Below are positions 1 through 6,681 of a stretch of DNA of 36,026 bases, one piece after another. Position numbers and translations under genes: made by a program. This DNA is from a virus, in IMG/VR virus record IMGVR_UViG_3300030117_002497, positions 1 to 36,026 of that record, one strand, 5' to 3'. The notes under the pieces are model-generated. The model worked only from the letters and a program-made list of their open reading frames with translations, did not search any database and was not told where the DNA came from. Within the stretch, counting starts at the first letter, position 1. Each line of letters begins with the position of its first letter.

Positions 1-7
1 GTTAAGT

Positions 8-26
8 CAGTGACCCCATGTCACTG
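8..26. repeat. 7-bp perfect inverted repeat
   Basis: CAGTGAC and GTCACTG flank a 5-nt centre. It lies beyond the terminator of the leftward operon. There is no T-run on either side, so it is not an obvious terminator. It could be an operator or an RNA hairpin belonging to whatever lies left of the window. Confidence 0.35.
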
Positions 27-58
27 TCAGGGATAACAATACTATACCACAGGAAATA

Positions 59-88
59 TAAAAAGAAAGGGGCAACCTAAGTTGCCCC
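59..88 (-). terminator. Rho-independent terminator of the head-gene operon
   Basis: An 8-bp stem (GGGGCAAC at 69-76, GTTGCCCC at 81-88) with a 4-nt loop is followed, on the minus strand, by a T-rich stretch (positions 68 down to 59). It sits about 50 bp downstream of the capsid gene stop codon, where a leftward transcript should end. Confidence 0.85.
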
Positions 89-99
89 AGTCATTCAGG

Positions 100-127
100 G
101 AGGTAATCTTTGCAAAAAGACTACCTC
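100..127 (-). terminator. Second hairpin upstream of the terminator
   Basis: GAGGTA-A-TCT at 100-109 pairs with AGA-C-TACCTC at 118-127 with one mismatch. It lies between the capsid gene stop and the T-tailed hairpin at 69-88. It lacks its own clear T-run, so it may protect the mRNA 3' end rather than terminate. Confidence 0.4.
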
Positions 128-140
128 ATTGTATCACAAA

Positions 141-1052
141 TTATGCTCCGGGTGAACCGAAAACACAACGTGGGTCTGAGAACCCAAAGCTGTAACGCTC
201 ACGAGCCTTGAATCTCATGTTACCAGTATCGAAGTCAGCTTCCATACCAGTGGACATTGGCGTACGCTCAAAGTGGACAAATCCACGAGGTGCGTCTGTC
301 ATGATGAAGAATGCATCTGGATCAGTTAGGAAGTCGTTTACCGCATAACCTTGTGGTAACATTCCCATTGATCTTAGAGCATTTACATCGTTGTCCGCTG
401 TACCAACACGTAAGTTAGACACCATCAAACGTTCAGCGATAAACTGTAACTGACGTGGGATGATTAACTTTGTGCCTCGTAAAGCAACTTTAAGACCGCG
501 CTCATCAACAAAACCTGCAACGTTGATCAAAGCATCTTCGAGAGATGTTTCGTTCAAGTCAGCCGCAGTTCCTGGTTCGTTAGCAAACGTACCACCGCTT
601 GTGAGCGGGTGTGACGCATCACACAATGCAACTCCGTCGCCACCAGCAGAAGCACCTGCTGTGAAAGCGTTGTTCAGAATTGAAGCAGCTTTAACCTGCT
701 TTGTGTGTGCCATTGAACGAGCCAACGCACGAGTATAACGTGAACCAAGACGATCATATAGATTGTCTTCCACTGCTTCCTCAGTAATTGAGAAGGCAAG
801 TGCCACAGTCTCGTGGTTGTAACGAGCAGTGTATGCTTCGTTAGCGTCGTCAAAATTTACAGCAGAACCTTCCTGTTTAGTCGGTGCCGCTCCGAAACCA
901 CTCAACATTACTTCTTCTTCGAATGCTCGATCAGAAGATTCTGTTGTGAAGATCTCTGCATGTTGGTTTTCGTACCTGTCGTACTCCATACCAAACAAGG
1001 CGTTGAGACCGGGTTCCAACTCTTTCGCTAGTTGTGCGCGAGATATAGCCAT
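141..1052 (-). CDS. Major capsid protein (Mu gpT-like / HK97-fold type)
   Basis: The 303-residue protein is the probable major head subunit. It resembles Mu gpT-like major head proteins: an N-terminal helical part rich in acidic residues (LFGMEYDRYENQ), a central ITEEAVEDNLYD...ARSMAHTKQ segment, a Gly-rich GDGVALCDASHPL stretch around residues 137-150, and a C-terminal beta-rich domain. The length fits HK97-fold capsid proteins. The start is supported by AAGGAG 9 nt upstream. It is the last gene of the leftward operon, just downstream of a probable decoration protein and the scaffold, as expected for a head module. The identification rests on recalled family patterns and gene order; the fold was not modelled. 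Confidence 0.85.
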   Translation of the reverse strand: MAISRAQLAKELEPGLNALFGMEYDRYENQHAEIFTTESSDRAFEEEVMLSGFGAAPTKQEGSAVNFDDANEAYTARYNHETVALAFSITEEAVEDNLYDRLGSRYTRALARSMAHTKQVKAASILNNAFTAGASAGGDGVALCDASHPLTSGGTFANEPGTAADLNETSLEDALINVAGFVDERGLKVALRGTKLIIPRQLQFIAERLMVSNLRVGTADNDVNALRSMGMLPQGYAVNDFLTDPDAFFIMTDAPRGFVHFERTPMSTGMEADFDTGNMRFKARERYSFGFSDPRCVFGSPGA

Positions 1053-1064
1053 AAATCAGTCTCC

Positions 1065-1700
1065 TTACACGCCAGTCGTTGAAACAGTACCACCTGCAAT
1101 AGCACCATTCGGTGAATTGAAGGAGTTGTTTAAACGAACGATTACAGGGATACCAGCCGCAGCGAAGTCTGAGTTTTCAGGGTCATCTTGGAAACCCATA
1201 ATTCTCAGATTCAAGTTTGCGGTGGTGTTGATTGTGCTGACACCCAACTTAGCAGAAGAAATACCAGTGGTTGTTGAACCAGCATCTGCGTTTGCAAAGT
1301 TAGCATTAGCAAACACATTTCCTTGTGCAGATGATGCGCTAGTTAGCGTAGCGTCTGAACAAATCACATATGATTGTAATGGGTTGTCATACACGAAAGC
1401 TCTGACGGGGAAATTAGAATCCGCGCCAGAACCAGGCCAGTAAGGTGAAAATATTTTTTCACCAGTGGTGGACGAAACGTATTCCGCACCAGCAAACACA
1501 CCTACGAGACCTACAGTTCCACCAGTAGCCGCGCCAACAATATCAATAAAGCCTGTTGACAGCGGTATTACGGGTGAACCTTGGTAAATCGCGTTTGTGT
1601 TACCGGAAGCAATACGATACTCGGTCGCACCAGTGGTGTTGTAGCCCTGACCGACTACACCAATCGGACGGAGTCCGAATGCAACGTTAGTATTTGCCAT
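1065..1700 (-). CDS. Probable head decoration or structural protein
   Basis: 211 residues, rich in Gly, Ala, Ser, Thr and Asn with few charged residues, beginning MANTNVAFGLRPIG. Small proteins with this MANTN...FGLRP opening sit beside capsid genes in many marine phages and are usually annotated as structural. The beta-prone composition suggests a capsid-surface or head-stabilising protein. It lies 12 bp upstream of the capsid gene and 17 bp downstream of a conserved small gene, with AAAGGA as ribosome site, so it should be co-translated with the capsid at high level. A second coat protein is the main alternative. Function is inferred from position and composition. Confidence 0.65.
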   Translation of the reverse strand: MANTNVAFGLRPIGVVGQGYNTTGATEYRIASGNTNAIYQGSPVIPLSTGFIDIVGAATGGTVGLVGVFAGAEYVSSTTGEKIFSPYWPGSGADSNFPVRAFVYDNPLQSYVICSDATLTSASSAQGNVFANANFANADAGSTTTGISSAKLGVSTINTTANLNLRIMGFQDDPENSDFAAAGIPVIVRLNNSFNSPNGAIAGGTVSTTGV

Positions 1701-1717
1701 ATTAGCAATCCTTTAAG

Positions 1718-2176
1718 TTAATTGGAGTCGCGTTCACGACCTCCAAAAGTTACACGACTTTGCCGATTATTCTGAATCGGCATTGAAGGATGTTGCTCCT
1801 TCATAAGGTCCTGATCTACAGCAGTCATCTGTTCGCGGGTTCTGCCCCCGTAATATGCAGTTCTTTCTTCTACTGTTTCAACAGGTATGCGGCACAGCAT
1901 CAAACCACCTTGACCAATCACACCTTCGTAACGACCTTCGTCGATAGTGGGTGCTTCATAGTCTGGATACTCATCTTTACGGACGGGTTCCCATCCTTCA
2001 CGCAGCTTGGAGTTGACGTTCATTTTGTCTTCCTCGCCACGCATTGCGACTCGAATCCAACGATGCACATAGCCCGGAGGGGCATCAGGTGCTTGTAGGT
2101 GACTGGGCGGTGCCCATGGTTTTCTGCGAGAGTTGTCTTCTCGTGTGGTGGTTTTACGTGGTGTTCTATCTGCCAT
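1718..2176 (-). CDS. Conserved phage protein of unknown function in the head module
   Basis: 152 residues, strongly charged and without membrane segments or Cys clusters. The N-terminal third is basic (PRKTTTREDNSRRKP), followed by a Trp-containing middle (PGYVHRWIRVAMRG, GWEPVRKDEYPDYEAP) and a polar C-terminus. I recall similar proteins next to scaffold genes in uncultured marine phages but know no function. Its place between scaffold and decoration protein, with spacings of 4 and 17 bp, argues for a role in head assembly or for a minor virion component. Confidence 0.75.
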   Translation of the reverse strand: MADRTPRKTTTREDNSRRKPWAPPSHLQAPDAPPGYVHRWIRVAMRGEEDKMNVNSKLREGWEPVRKDEYPDYEAPTIDEGRYEGVIGQGGLMLCRIPVETVEERTAYYGGRTREQMTAVDQDLMKEQHPSMPIQNNRQSRVTFGGRERDSN

Positions 2177-2180
2177 AAGC

Positions 2181-3110
2181 TTAATCCTTCACATATTTAG
2201 CGTATTCTTCTAGCGGTACGTTTAAACGTTTCGCCATCGCAATTTGTGATGGTGATAGTTTCACCGACCTGCGCCCCTGTTTTGCTGTGCTGCGGGTTGC
2301 TGAAGCGGCAGCAGGTGCGACCTGTGCTCCACCCGTTTTCTTCGCTGTTTGGAACTTCTGTGGAAACTCCGAACGAATGCGTTTGTCTACCTCAGTATAA
2401 TACTCATCGGTCTGCGGGTCAAACCCTTCTTCTTCGACAAGCTTTTTATGTATCCCAAACGCTGCGTAAGTCATGACCTCATCTGAGCCGAACCATGTGT
2501 TTTTATTAGCCCATTCTTCTGCTCTAGGGTCTGGCTTGGCTTCTGGTTGAGGCGGCGGAACAGGCTGTTGTTGAGGCTGTTCCTCTACATTTTGCTCCCG
2601 ATCTAAGCGATCTTTGGCTAAACGAACACGGTCTTGAACCACTGCAACTTTAGATAAAGCCTCCTGTGCAGCGAACATTGCGTCCGTATCTCCAGCCTCA
2701 TACGCTTCTTTATACTGACGTTTCAAAGAGTCGATCTCAGTTTCTAACCTGGACTCCTCAGAACTAACGTAACCTTTGTCTAAGTTTTTGACCTGAGACT
2801 TCAGTGTCTTGTTTTCTTCAAGAAGCTTTTCTGCCATACGGACAGCTTCTTCACGGTCACGCTCTTCTTTACGATACTTTTCTGTGAGTTTCTTTATACG
2901 AGCTTGTACTTTAGCACCGTATTCATCTACCTCATCTTTAGGTTCTTCAGAAGCTTCAACCTCTTCTGGTTGTTCTTCTTCTACTTCTATCTTTATCTCT
3001 GGTTCTGGCGTTGGTTCTTGAACTTCCTCTTTGGATTCTTCAGGAGCATCTAGCTCTATTTCTACGCCTTCTTCCTCTGGTTTTTGCTCTTCAATAGTTT
3101 CTTCTGCCAT
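2181..3110 (-). CDS. Scaffold-like head assembly protein
   Basis: 309 residues. Residues 1-60 are almost entirely Glu, Pro and Val (very acidic), followed by a long predicted coiled coil (about 65-175: KIKKLTEKYRKEERDREEAV... and LKSQVKNLDKG) and a Gln/Pro hinge (about 178-195). A basic C-terminal tail (STAKQGRRSVKLSPSQIAMAKRLNVPLEEYAKYV) may be the capsid-binding helix. This acidic coiled-coil plan with a basic C-terminus, located just upstream of the capsid gene, is typical of phage scaffolding proteins. No protease is visible in the operon, so it is not known whether the scaffold is cleaved or ejected. Confidence 0.75.
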   Translation of the reverse strand: MAEETIEEQKPEEEGVEIELDAPEESKEEVQEPTPEPEIKIEVEEEQPEEVEASEEPKDEVDEYGAKVQARIKKLTEKYRKEERDREEAVRMAEKLLEENKTLKSQVKNLDKGYVSSEESRLETEIDSLKRQYKEAYEAGDTDAMFAAQEALSKVAVVQDRVRLAKDRLDREQNVEEQPQQQPVPPPQPEAKPDPRAEEWANKNTWFGSDEVMTYAAFGIHKKLVEEEGFDPQTDEYYTEVDKRIRSEFPQKFQTAKKTGGAQVAPAAASATRSTAKQGRRSVKLSPSQIAMAKRLNVPLEEYAKYVKD

Positions 3111-3119
3111 CTTTTCCTC

Positions 3120-3611
3120 CTAAACGTGTTTTATATCGTCTGGTTCTAAAATAGTTGCGATTACTTCGTCATCATTGATGATACGAACCTCACCCCCATC
3201 TATCTTAAATCGTGAACCAGAATACCGACCAATGCATACCCATTGGCCTTCTTTACACCACGGCTCTGGGCTAGGCCCGAACTTGTCTGGGTCTTTGTAA
3301 GCCAGTGGTCCAATCTTTAAAACATACGCTACGACCGTGGCTACCGCTTCACGGTCTCGTATTTCATCAGGAATATATAAACCCCCGTGCGTTTTGCTTG
3401 CACCTTGATAAGGCATAACCAAAACACGCCAGCCTGTTGGTTGAGGCAAGCGTTCTGCTAACGGTTTGTCTATAAGTGATGGATCTAATACGCGATCTTT
3501 CGCGTCAACATATGCGCCTTCGACAGACGTTGAGTCGGCTTCTTTAGCCTCCTCCCGTTCTTTATTCATTTTCTGCGCGACATGTTCAGGAAGATATAAG
3601 GTCTTCGACAT
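3120..3611 (-). CDS. GroES-like co-chaperonin (Cpn10 family)
   Basis: 163 residues: an N-terminal extension of about 55 residues, then a Cpn10-type domain. The domain shows GWRVLVMPYQ at its start, THGGLYIPDEIRDREAVATVV (like the GroES mobile loop region), VLKIGP, a WCKEGQWVCIGRYSGSRFKI segment and a closing NDDEVIATIL. Bacterial GroES is about 97 residues, so this is a longer phage version comparable in role to T4 gp31, which redirects host GroEL to fold the capsid protein. Its place two genes upstream of the scaffold supports a capsid-folding role. Its start overlaps the preceding gene by 26 bp, indicating coupled translation. Confidence 0.85.
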   Translation of the reverse strand: MSKTLYLPEHVAQKMNKEREEAKEADSTSVEGAYVDAKDRVLDPSLIDKPLAERLPQPTGWRVLVMPYQGASKTHGGLYIPDEIRDREAVATVVAYVLKIGPLAYKDPDKFGPSPEPWCKEGQWVCIGRYSGSRFKIDGGEVRIINDDEVIATILEPDDIKHV

Positions 3612-3798
3612 CGTCTACGTGGTTCTCCAGCAGGGCTTTTATTTCCTCACGGGCGTAGGTAAGGCCCCGTATCTCACCTACCATGAGTTTGTACTGCTCC
3701 CAATCTTTGGCAGCATCATGTGCAAGAGCACTTGCAATATCTTGTTCGCGCTCTCGTAGTACCTTATAGATATATTTTGCGAAATCAACACCGTCCAT
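3586..3798 (-). CDS. Small helical phage protein, function unknown
   Basis: 70 residues, mostly alpha-helical, with a charged heptad-like pattern (LREREQDIASALAHDAAKDWEQYKLMVGEIRGLTYAREEIKALLE). I recall similar small proteins in head modules of other phages but no function. The 3' end overlaps the GroES-like gene by 26 bp, and only 3 bp separate its start from the gene upstream. It could be a small assembly factor or a virion accessory protein. Confidence 0.75.
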   Translation of the reverse strand: MDGVDFAKYIYKVLREREQDIASALAHDAAKDWEQYKLMVGEIRGLTYAREEIKALLENHVDDVEDLISS

Positions 3799-3801
3799 GA
3801 A

Positions 3802-3999
3802 TTAATATGTTTTACCTCTATTTGGATTGTGTCGGACATCGCCACCTAGACTAAATTCATCCATGTCATCGTGAAACATTTCAAGAAGATTTTCTTCTCT
3901 TAGTTTAAGAAGTTTCATTTCTTTAGAGCTAGTTTTAGGGTCAGTCATTTTGTCCCCTATTTCTTTCAACCTGTCTAAAATATCTTTACCTTTTGCCAT
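3802..3999 (-). CDS. Small conserved phage protein with NPNRGKTY tail
   Basis: 65 residues. An N-terminal Lys-rich helix (DILDRLKEIGDKM) and a Glu-rich middle are followed by a C-terminal LGGDVRHNPNRGKTY, a tail I recall from small proteins of marine phage head and lysis modules. No enzyme motif is present. It is packed between the endolysin (11 bp) and the helical protein (3 bp), so it is translated with the late operon. Function unknown. Confidence 0.75.
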   Translation of the reverse strand: MAKGKDILDRLKEIGDKMTDPKTSSKEMKLLKLREENLLEMFHDDMDEFSLGGDVRHNPNRGKTY

Positions 4000-4010
4000 T
4001 AATAGCTCTC

Positions 4011-4484
4011 CTAATCTATAAGTTCAAAATGTGGCCCATCGATAAATGGACGTTTACCCTGAGATCGACGTAAATCTATATAGGCATTCATGGCTTCTTC
4101 CATGGTGCCTTCCCACTTACGAATATCCATAGGATAACCCTTTTGAGGAACAGCCCATGCCGCGCCCCAGCATATTGGGACGTTCAAATTGATAGCTGCT
4201 TCCTTGATTGCGTCAGCCAAATCATCGTACAAGTTTAACTCCCACGATGCCCGTCCGTTCACGAACGCCATGATATCAAAAGCTTTTCCCTCAAGGTGTT
4301 TAGATTTTAAGGTTTTCGATGCGCCCTTGGCTACAAGTTCCTTCTGCTGTTCAAGGGTTCTCATACCCTGCACCACTCCGAAATCGGTTTTGGTCAGTGT
4401 TATTGCCATTTTCACAACAGCCTGTAGGCTATCATCAATTCCTTCTAGCCTATCAAGGCTACGTCTGCTTAATTTAAAACTCAT
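4011..4484 (-). CDS. M15-family L-Ala-D-Glu endopeptidase (endolysin)
   Basis: 157 residues, close to other single-domain M15 phage lysins such as that of T5. It should cleave the peptide stems of peptidoglycan at the end of infection. The zinc-site signature is visible: SKHLEGKAFDI gives His63 and Asp70, and GPHFEL near the C-terminus gives His152. There is no signal peptide, so it needs a holin. The ATG overlaps the stop codon of the SNase gene (ATGA), so the two are translationally coupled. The holin-like gene is one further upstream, completing a lysis cassette. Confidence 0.9.
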   Translation of the reverse strand: MSFKLSRRSLDRLEGIDDSLQAVVKMAITLTKTDFGVVQGMRTLEQQKELVAKGASKTLKSKHLEGKAFDIMAFVNGRASWELNLYDDLADAIKEAAINLNVPICWGAAWAVPQKGYPMDIRKWEGTMEEAMNAYIDLRRSQGKRPFIDGPHFELID

Positions 4485-4885
4485 GTCTCTTCCTTCTTTC
4501 TTTTTGCCATAAGATCTTCAAGGTTCCTGACTTTAGTACCGCCATCGTAAGCCCAAGCATAACCCTCATCAATCATAGTTTCATTAATAGACGTTACATC
4601 CTTTTCTGATTTGTATAACCAACCAAGCATACGACCAAATTTACCGTCTTTTTCAGTCTTTACGGTAAGCTTTGTTGCTTCCATAAGATGCATCTCCAAA
4701 AACTCTGTGGCTTGGTAACCCATCTCTTTTTCTTTTGGATTCTTAGTTCTAGTTTCAGGTGTGTCTATACCTGCAAGCCTAACACGTTCTTTCTTGGTAA
4801 GATCAAAACCAAGATCAATACTTATATCTATGGTGTCACCGTCAACAATTCTGTCTATAGATTTTACAAAGTATGTATACATCAT
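4481..4885 (-). CDS. Staphylococcal-nuclease-like (thermonuclease) protein
   Basis: 134 residues with the SNase OB-fold signatures: VDGDTIDISI (residues 14-23), ERVRLAGIDTPETR (33-46) and KFGRMLGWLY (82-91). The three catalytic positions of staphylococcal nuclease appear conserved (Arg36, Glu44, Arg85), so it is probably an active, calcium-dependent DNA/RNA nuclease. There is no obvious signal peptide. It sits between the holin-like and endolysin genes with ATGA overlaps on both sides, so it is made in the lysis window; degradation of host nucleic acid is possible. Confidence 0.85.
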   Translation of the reverse strand: MMYTYFVKSIDRIVDGDTIDISIDLGFDLTKKERVRLAGIDTPETRTKNPKEKEMGYQATEFLEMHLMEATKLTVKTEKDGKFGRMLGWLYKSEKDVTSINETMIDEGYAWAYDGGTKVRNLEDLMAKRKKEET

Positions 4886-5265
4886 TTTTTACCCATAAAT
4901 TGTTTGCCGCCCCTTATTCCTATAGCGGCACTGCATACAGCGAAAACCAACCAAGTATACCACTCTGGCAACTCAGCCAAGCGATCAAAGCCGTTTTTTA
5001 CAACGTTTTCTAGCCCCGGAACAAAACATAAAATTACAGGGATCATCACCACAATAGTGATAAATTCGTCTTTCCACGAGTTCTTGGTGCTTTCTGCCAT
5101 GATCCTCTCCCAGTCTGCTGTAGAGGTCTCTTTTGACATAAGAATAGCTGCTTTCGATTCCGCCTCGACAAGTTTTAACTTTGCGTTTGCGGTGGCTTTG
5201 TCAGCTTTACCTTGTAAATAACTACCTGCAAGGTTCGCTATTGGCCCTAATAATTGCCCTATCAT
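4882..5265 (-). CDS. Probable holin (two C-terminal membrane segments)
   Basis: 127 residues. The N-terminal half is amphipathic (residues 1-60, Ala/Lys/Glu-rich), followed by SWKDEF and two hydrophobic segments at about 68-84 and 102-118, and a basic tail. The pattern W-E-x-x-M-A...SWKDE...P...FVPG recalls the GTA_holin_3TM type of proteins. It lies directly upstream of the nuclease and endolysin, so a role in inner-membrane permeabilisation is the best guess. Start and stop overlap the neighbours (TAATG with the upstream gene, ATGA with the SNase). Confidence 0.65.
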   Translation of the reverse strand: MIGQLLGPIANLAGSYLQGKADKATANAKLKLVEAESKAAILMSKETSTADWERIMAESTKNSWKDEFITIVVMIPVILCFVPGLENVVKNGFDRLAELPEWYTWLVFAVCSAAIGIRGGKQFMGKK

Positions 5266-5567
5266 TATCCTTTACCCATGTTTGTAAATCCATAATAAGC
5301 TCCAACTATGGCAGCAATACTGACATAATATATATTGCTCATGCTTGCTAACATCACCGACGCCTGTGGCAGTTCCATGTACTCTGTAAAGATAACGCCA
5401 AATGGAAAGACAAGCATACCTGTCAAACTAAACCAAGCCATTCTGCGCTGTGCATCACGCTTGGCATCAGCATCAATCATGATGCGTTTTCTGTCTTCAA
5501 GCATAATTGCACGTTCATCTGGATCAATCTTTCCGTTGTCGTTTAAATCGTAATTTGCTTTGGGCAT
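5265..5567 (-). CDS. Small membrane protein with an EF-hand-type loop
   Basis: 100 residues from the preferred start. Residues 7-18 form a canonical EF-hand loop (D-x-N-x-N-G-K-I-D-x-x-E), followed by a charged helix and two membrane segments (about 43-62 and 78-94). An ATG two codons upstream (5573) is possible, but AGGAG is 7 nt from the 5567 ATG and only 2 nt from the 5573 one. Its 5' end overlaps the preceding gene by about 44 bp. The position beside the holin suggests a lysis or membrane role; calcium sensing is a speculation from the loop alone. Confidence 0.75.
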   Translation of the reverse strand: MPKANYDLNDNGKIDPDERAIMLEDRKRIMIDADAKRDAQRRMAWFSLTGMLVFPFGVIFTEYMELPQASVMLASMSNIYYVSIAAIVGAYYGFTNMGKG

Positions 5568-5745
5568 CTGCATACTCCTGTACTATTCTTCTTTCATATC
5601 CCAATATTAGTAGCTTACCATTTTTATCATAAGCTGCAAACTTTTTGCCTCTTTCTATTATTATTGGGCGTTCACTTCTAGGCAAGCTACCTTCATTGAG
5701 TTGTGTGTTACCAGTATCTTTGCCTTTTCTGCTTGTTCGAGGCAT
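5524..5745 (-). CDS. Small basic protein, function unknown
   Basis: 73 residues, rich in Arg and Lys at both ends (MPRTSRKGKDTG and SKLRFKRQRKD), with a short beta-prone middle (IIIERGKKFAAYDKNGKLLILGYERRI). It could bind nucleic acid. Its 3' end overlaps the EF-hand gene. The 82 bp upstream of it are noncoding. No family is recognised. Confidence 0.55.
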   Translation of the reverse strand: MPRTSRKGKDTGNTQLNEGSLPRSERPIIIERGKKFAAYDKNGKLLILGYERRIVQEYADAQSKLRFKRQRKD

Positions 5746-5827
5746 TCCTGTTTATCCGAATACGTTCCAATCTGATAATAGTGCAAGTTATCTGTGTTTA
5801 TAAAGTGTAGAAAAATTAATACATAAA

Positions 5828-6283
5828 TCATGGAAAATAATCCCTAACATCAATCCATTCCATATAGTGAAGATAGCCAGTAGCTCCTATAAATGTCATA
5901 ATAAGCAATACAATTATACCTACTATGGTAATCATTAGCTCTTGATTTGCTATCTGATCTCTTCTCGCCTGGGCTTCCGCTTCCCTTTTTTCTGCAAGAA
6001 CTTCTCGTCTAATCTTCAAAAGTTCTAGGTATTTTGATCTTCCGTATCGCTGTGTAATCCACTCTTTGAGTTCTTCTTCAGCCTCCGCTGCTTGTCTAAT
6101 TTTCGCCCAACGATCCAACGCCGTAGCATTTGCACTTTTGCTTGATACACCTTTTTTCTGTAAAGTTTTCTTCGCTTTGTCAGTTGCGTCAAAGAATTGT
6201 CCAATCTGTTTACTAAGACCAGCTACAGTTTTGCCAGCGGCTAAACCGGACTTTATCCCTGCAAGGATTGTTATAGGGTCCAT
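5828..6283 (-). CDS. Single-span membrane protein with helical N-terminus
   Basis: 151 residues. A hydrophobic Gly-rich start (ITILAGIKSGLAAGKTVAGL) leads to a long charged helical region (about 50-113) containing ALDRWAKIRQAAEAEEELKEWI, then one strong membrane segment (about 116-138) and a short C-terminal tail (HYMEWIDVRDYFP). I recall comparable proteins in marine phages, without a function. Its neighbours on both sides also include membrane proteins, so a spanin, antiholin or superinfection-exclusion role is possible but not shown. Confidence 0.75.
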   Translation of the reverse strand: MDPITILAGIKSGLAAGKTVAGLSKQIGQFFDATDKAKKTLQKKGVSSKSANATALDRWAKIRQAAEAEEELKEWITQRYGRSKYLELLKIRREVLAEKREAEAQARRDQIANQELMITIVGIIVLLIMTFIGATGYLHYMEWIDVRDYFP

Positions 6284-6285
6284 GA

Positions 6286-6681
6286 CTACATGCCGTCTTT
6301 ACGACTAAATTCGACAGTCTTTTCTAGAACAGCTATTCTTCCTTGCAGCTTTACAATAGCCATCATGTGTTGTGCCATGCCCCCCAAGTCCTCGTGGATT
6401 GTATCCACTTCATCCCAAATCTCGTTGTCACCATCTTCAAGATCTTCATAAAACTCAGCTAGTATATCAATCATTTCATCAATCTTTTCACTGTTTTGTT
6501 CCACATCTCTGATCAAATTCGTCCTGTCTGTCGCATTGTTTTCAACAGTTAGAACGTTCACAGTCTCTTCAAGATTCTGTATCGTACTAGCCTGTTGCGC
6601 CGTCCACCATATAAAACCACCGATCTGGGCTATCACAACCCCGACTACAGCAATACTTACCTTTGGTAGTTTATCAGACAT
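6286..6681 (-). CDS. N-terminally anchored coiled-coil protein
   Basis: 131 residues. One N-terminal membrane segment (about 9-27, IAVVGVVIAQIGGFIWW) is followed by a long acidic coiled coil (about 30-125). The layout (anchor, then periplasmic coiled coil) is compatible with an Rz-like spanin, but no lipoprotein partner was seen. It sits 2 bp downstream of the next membrane-protein gene's neighbour and directly after the portal gene stop. Function unassigned. Confidence 0.75.
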   Translation of the reverse strand: MSDKLPKVSIAVVGVVIAQIGGFIWWTAQQASTIQNLEETVNVLTVENNATDRTNLIRDVEQNSEKIDEMIDILAEFYEDLEDGDNEIWDEVDTIHEDLGGMAQHMMAIVKLQGRIAVLEKTVEFSRKDGM

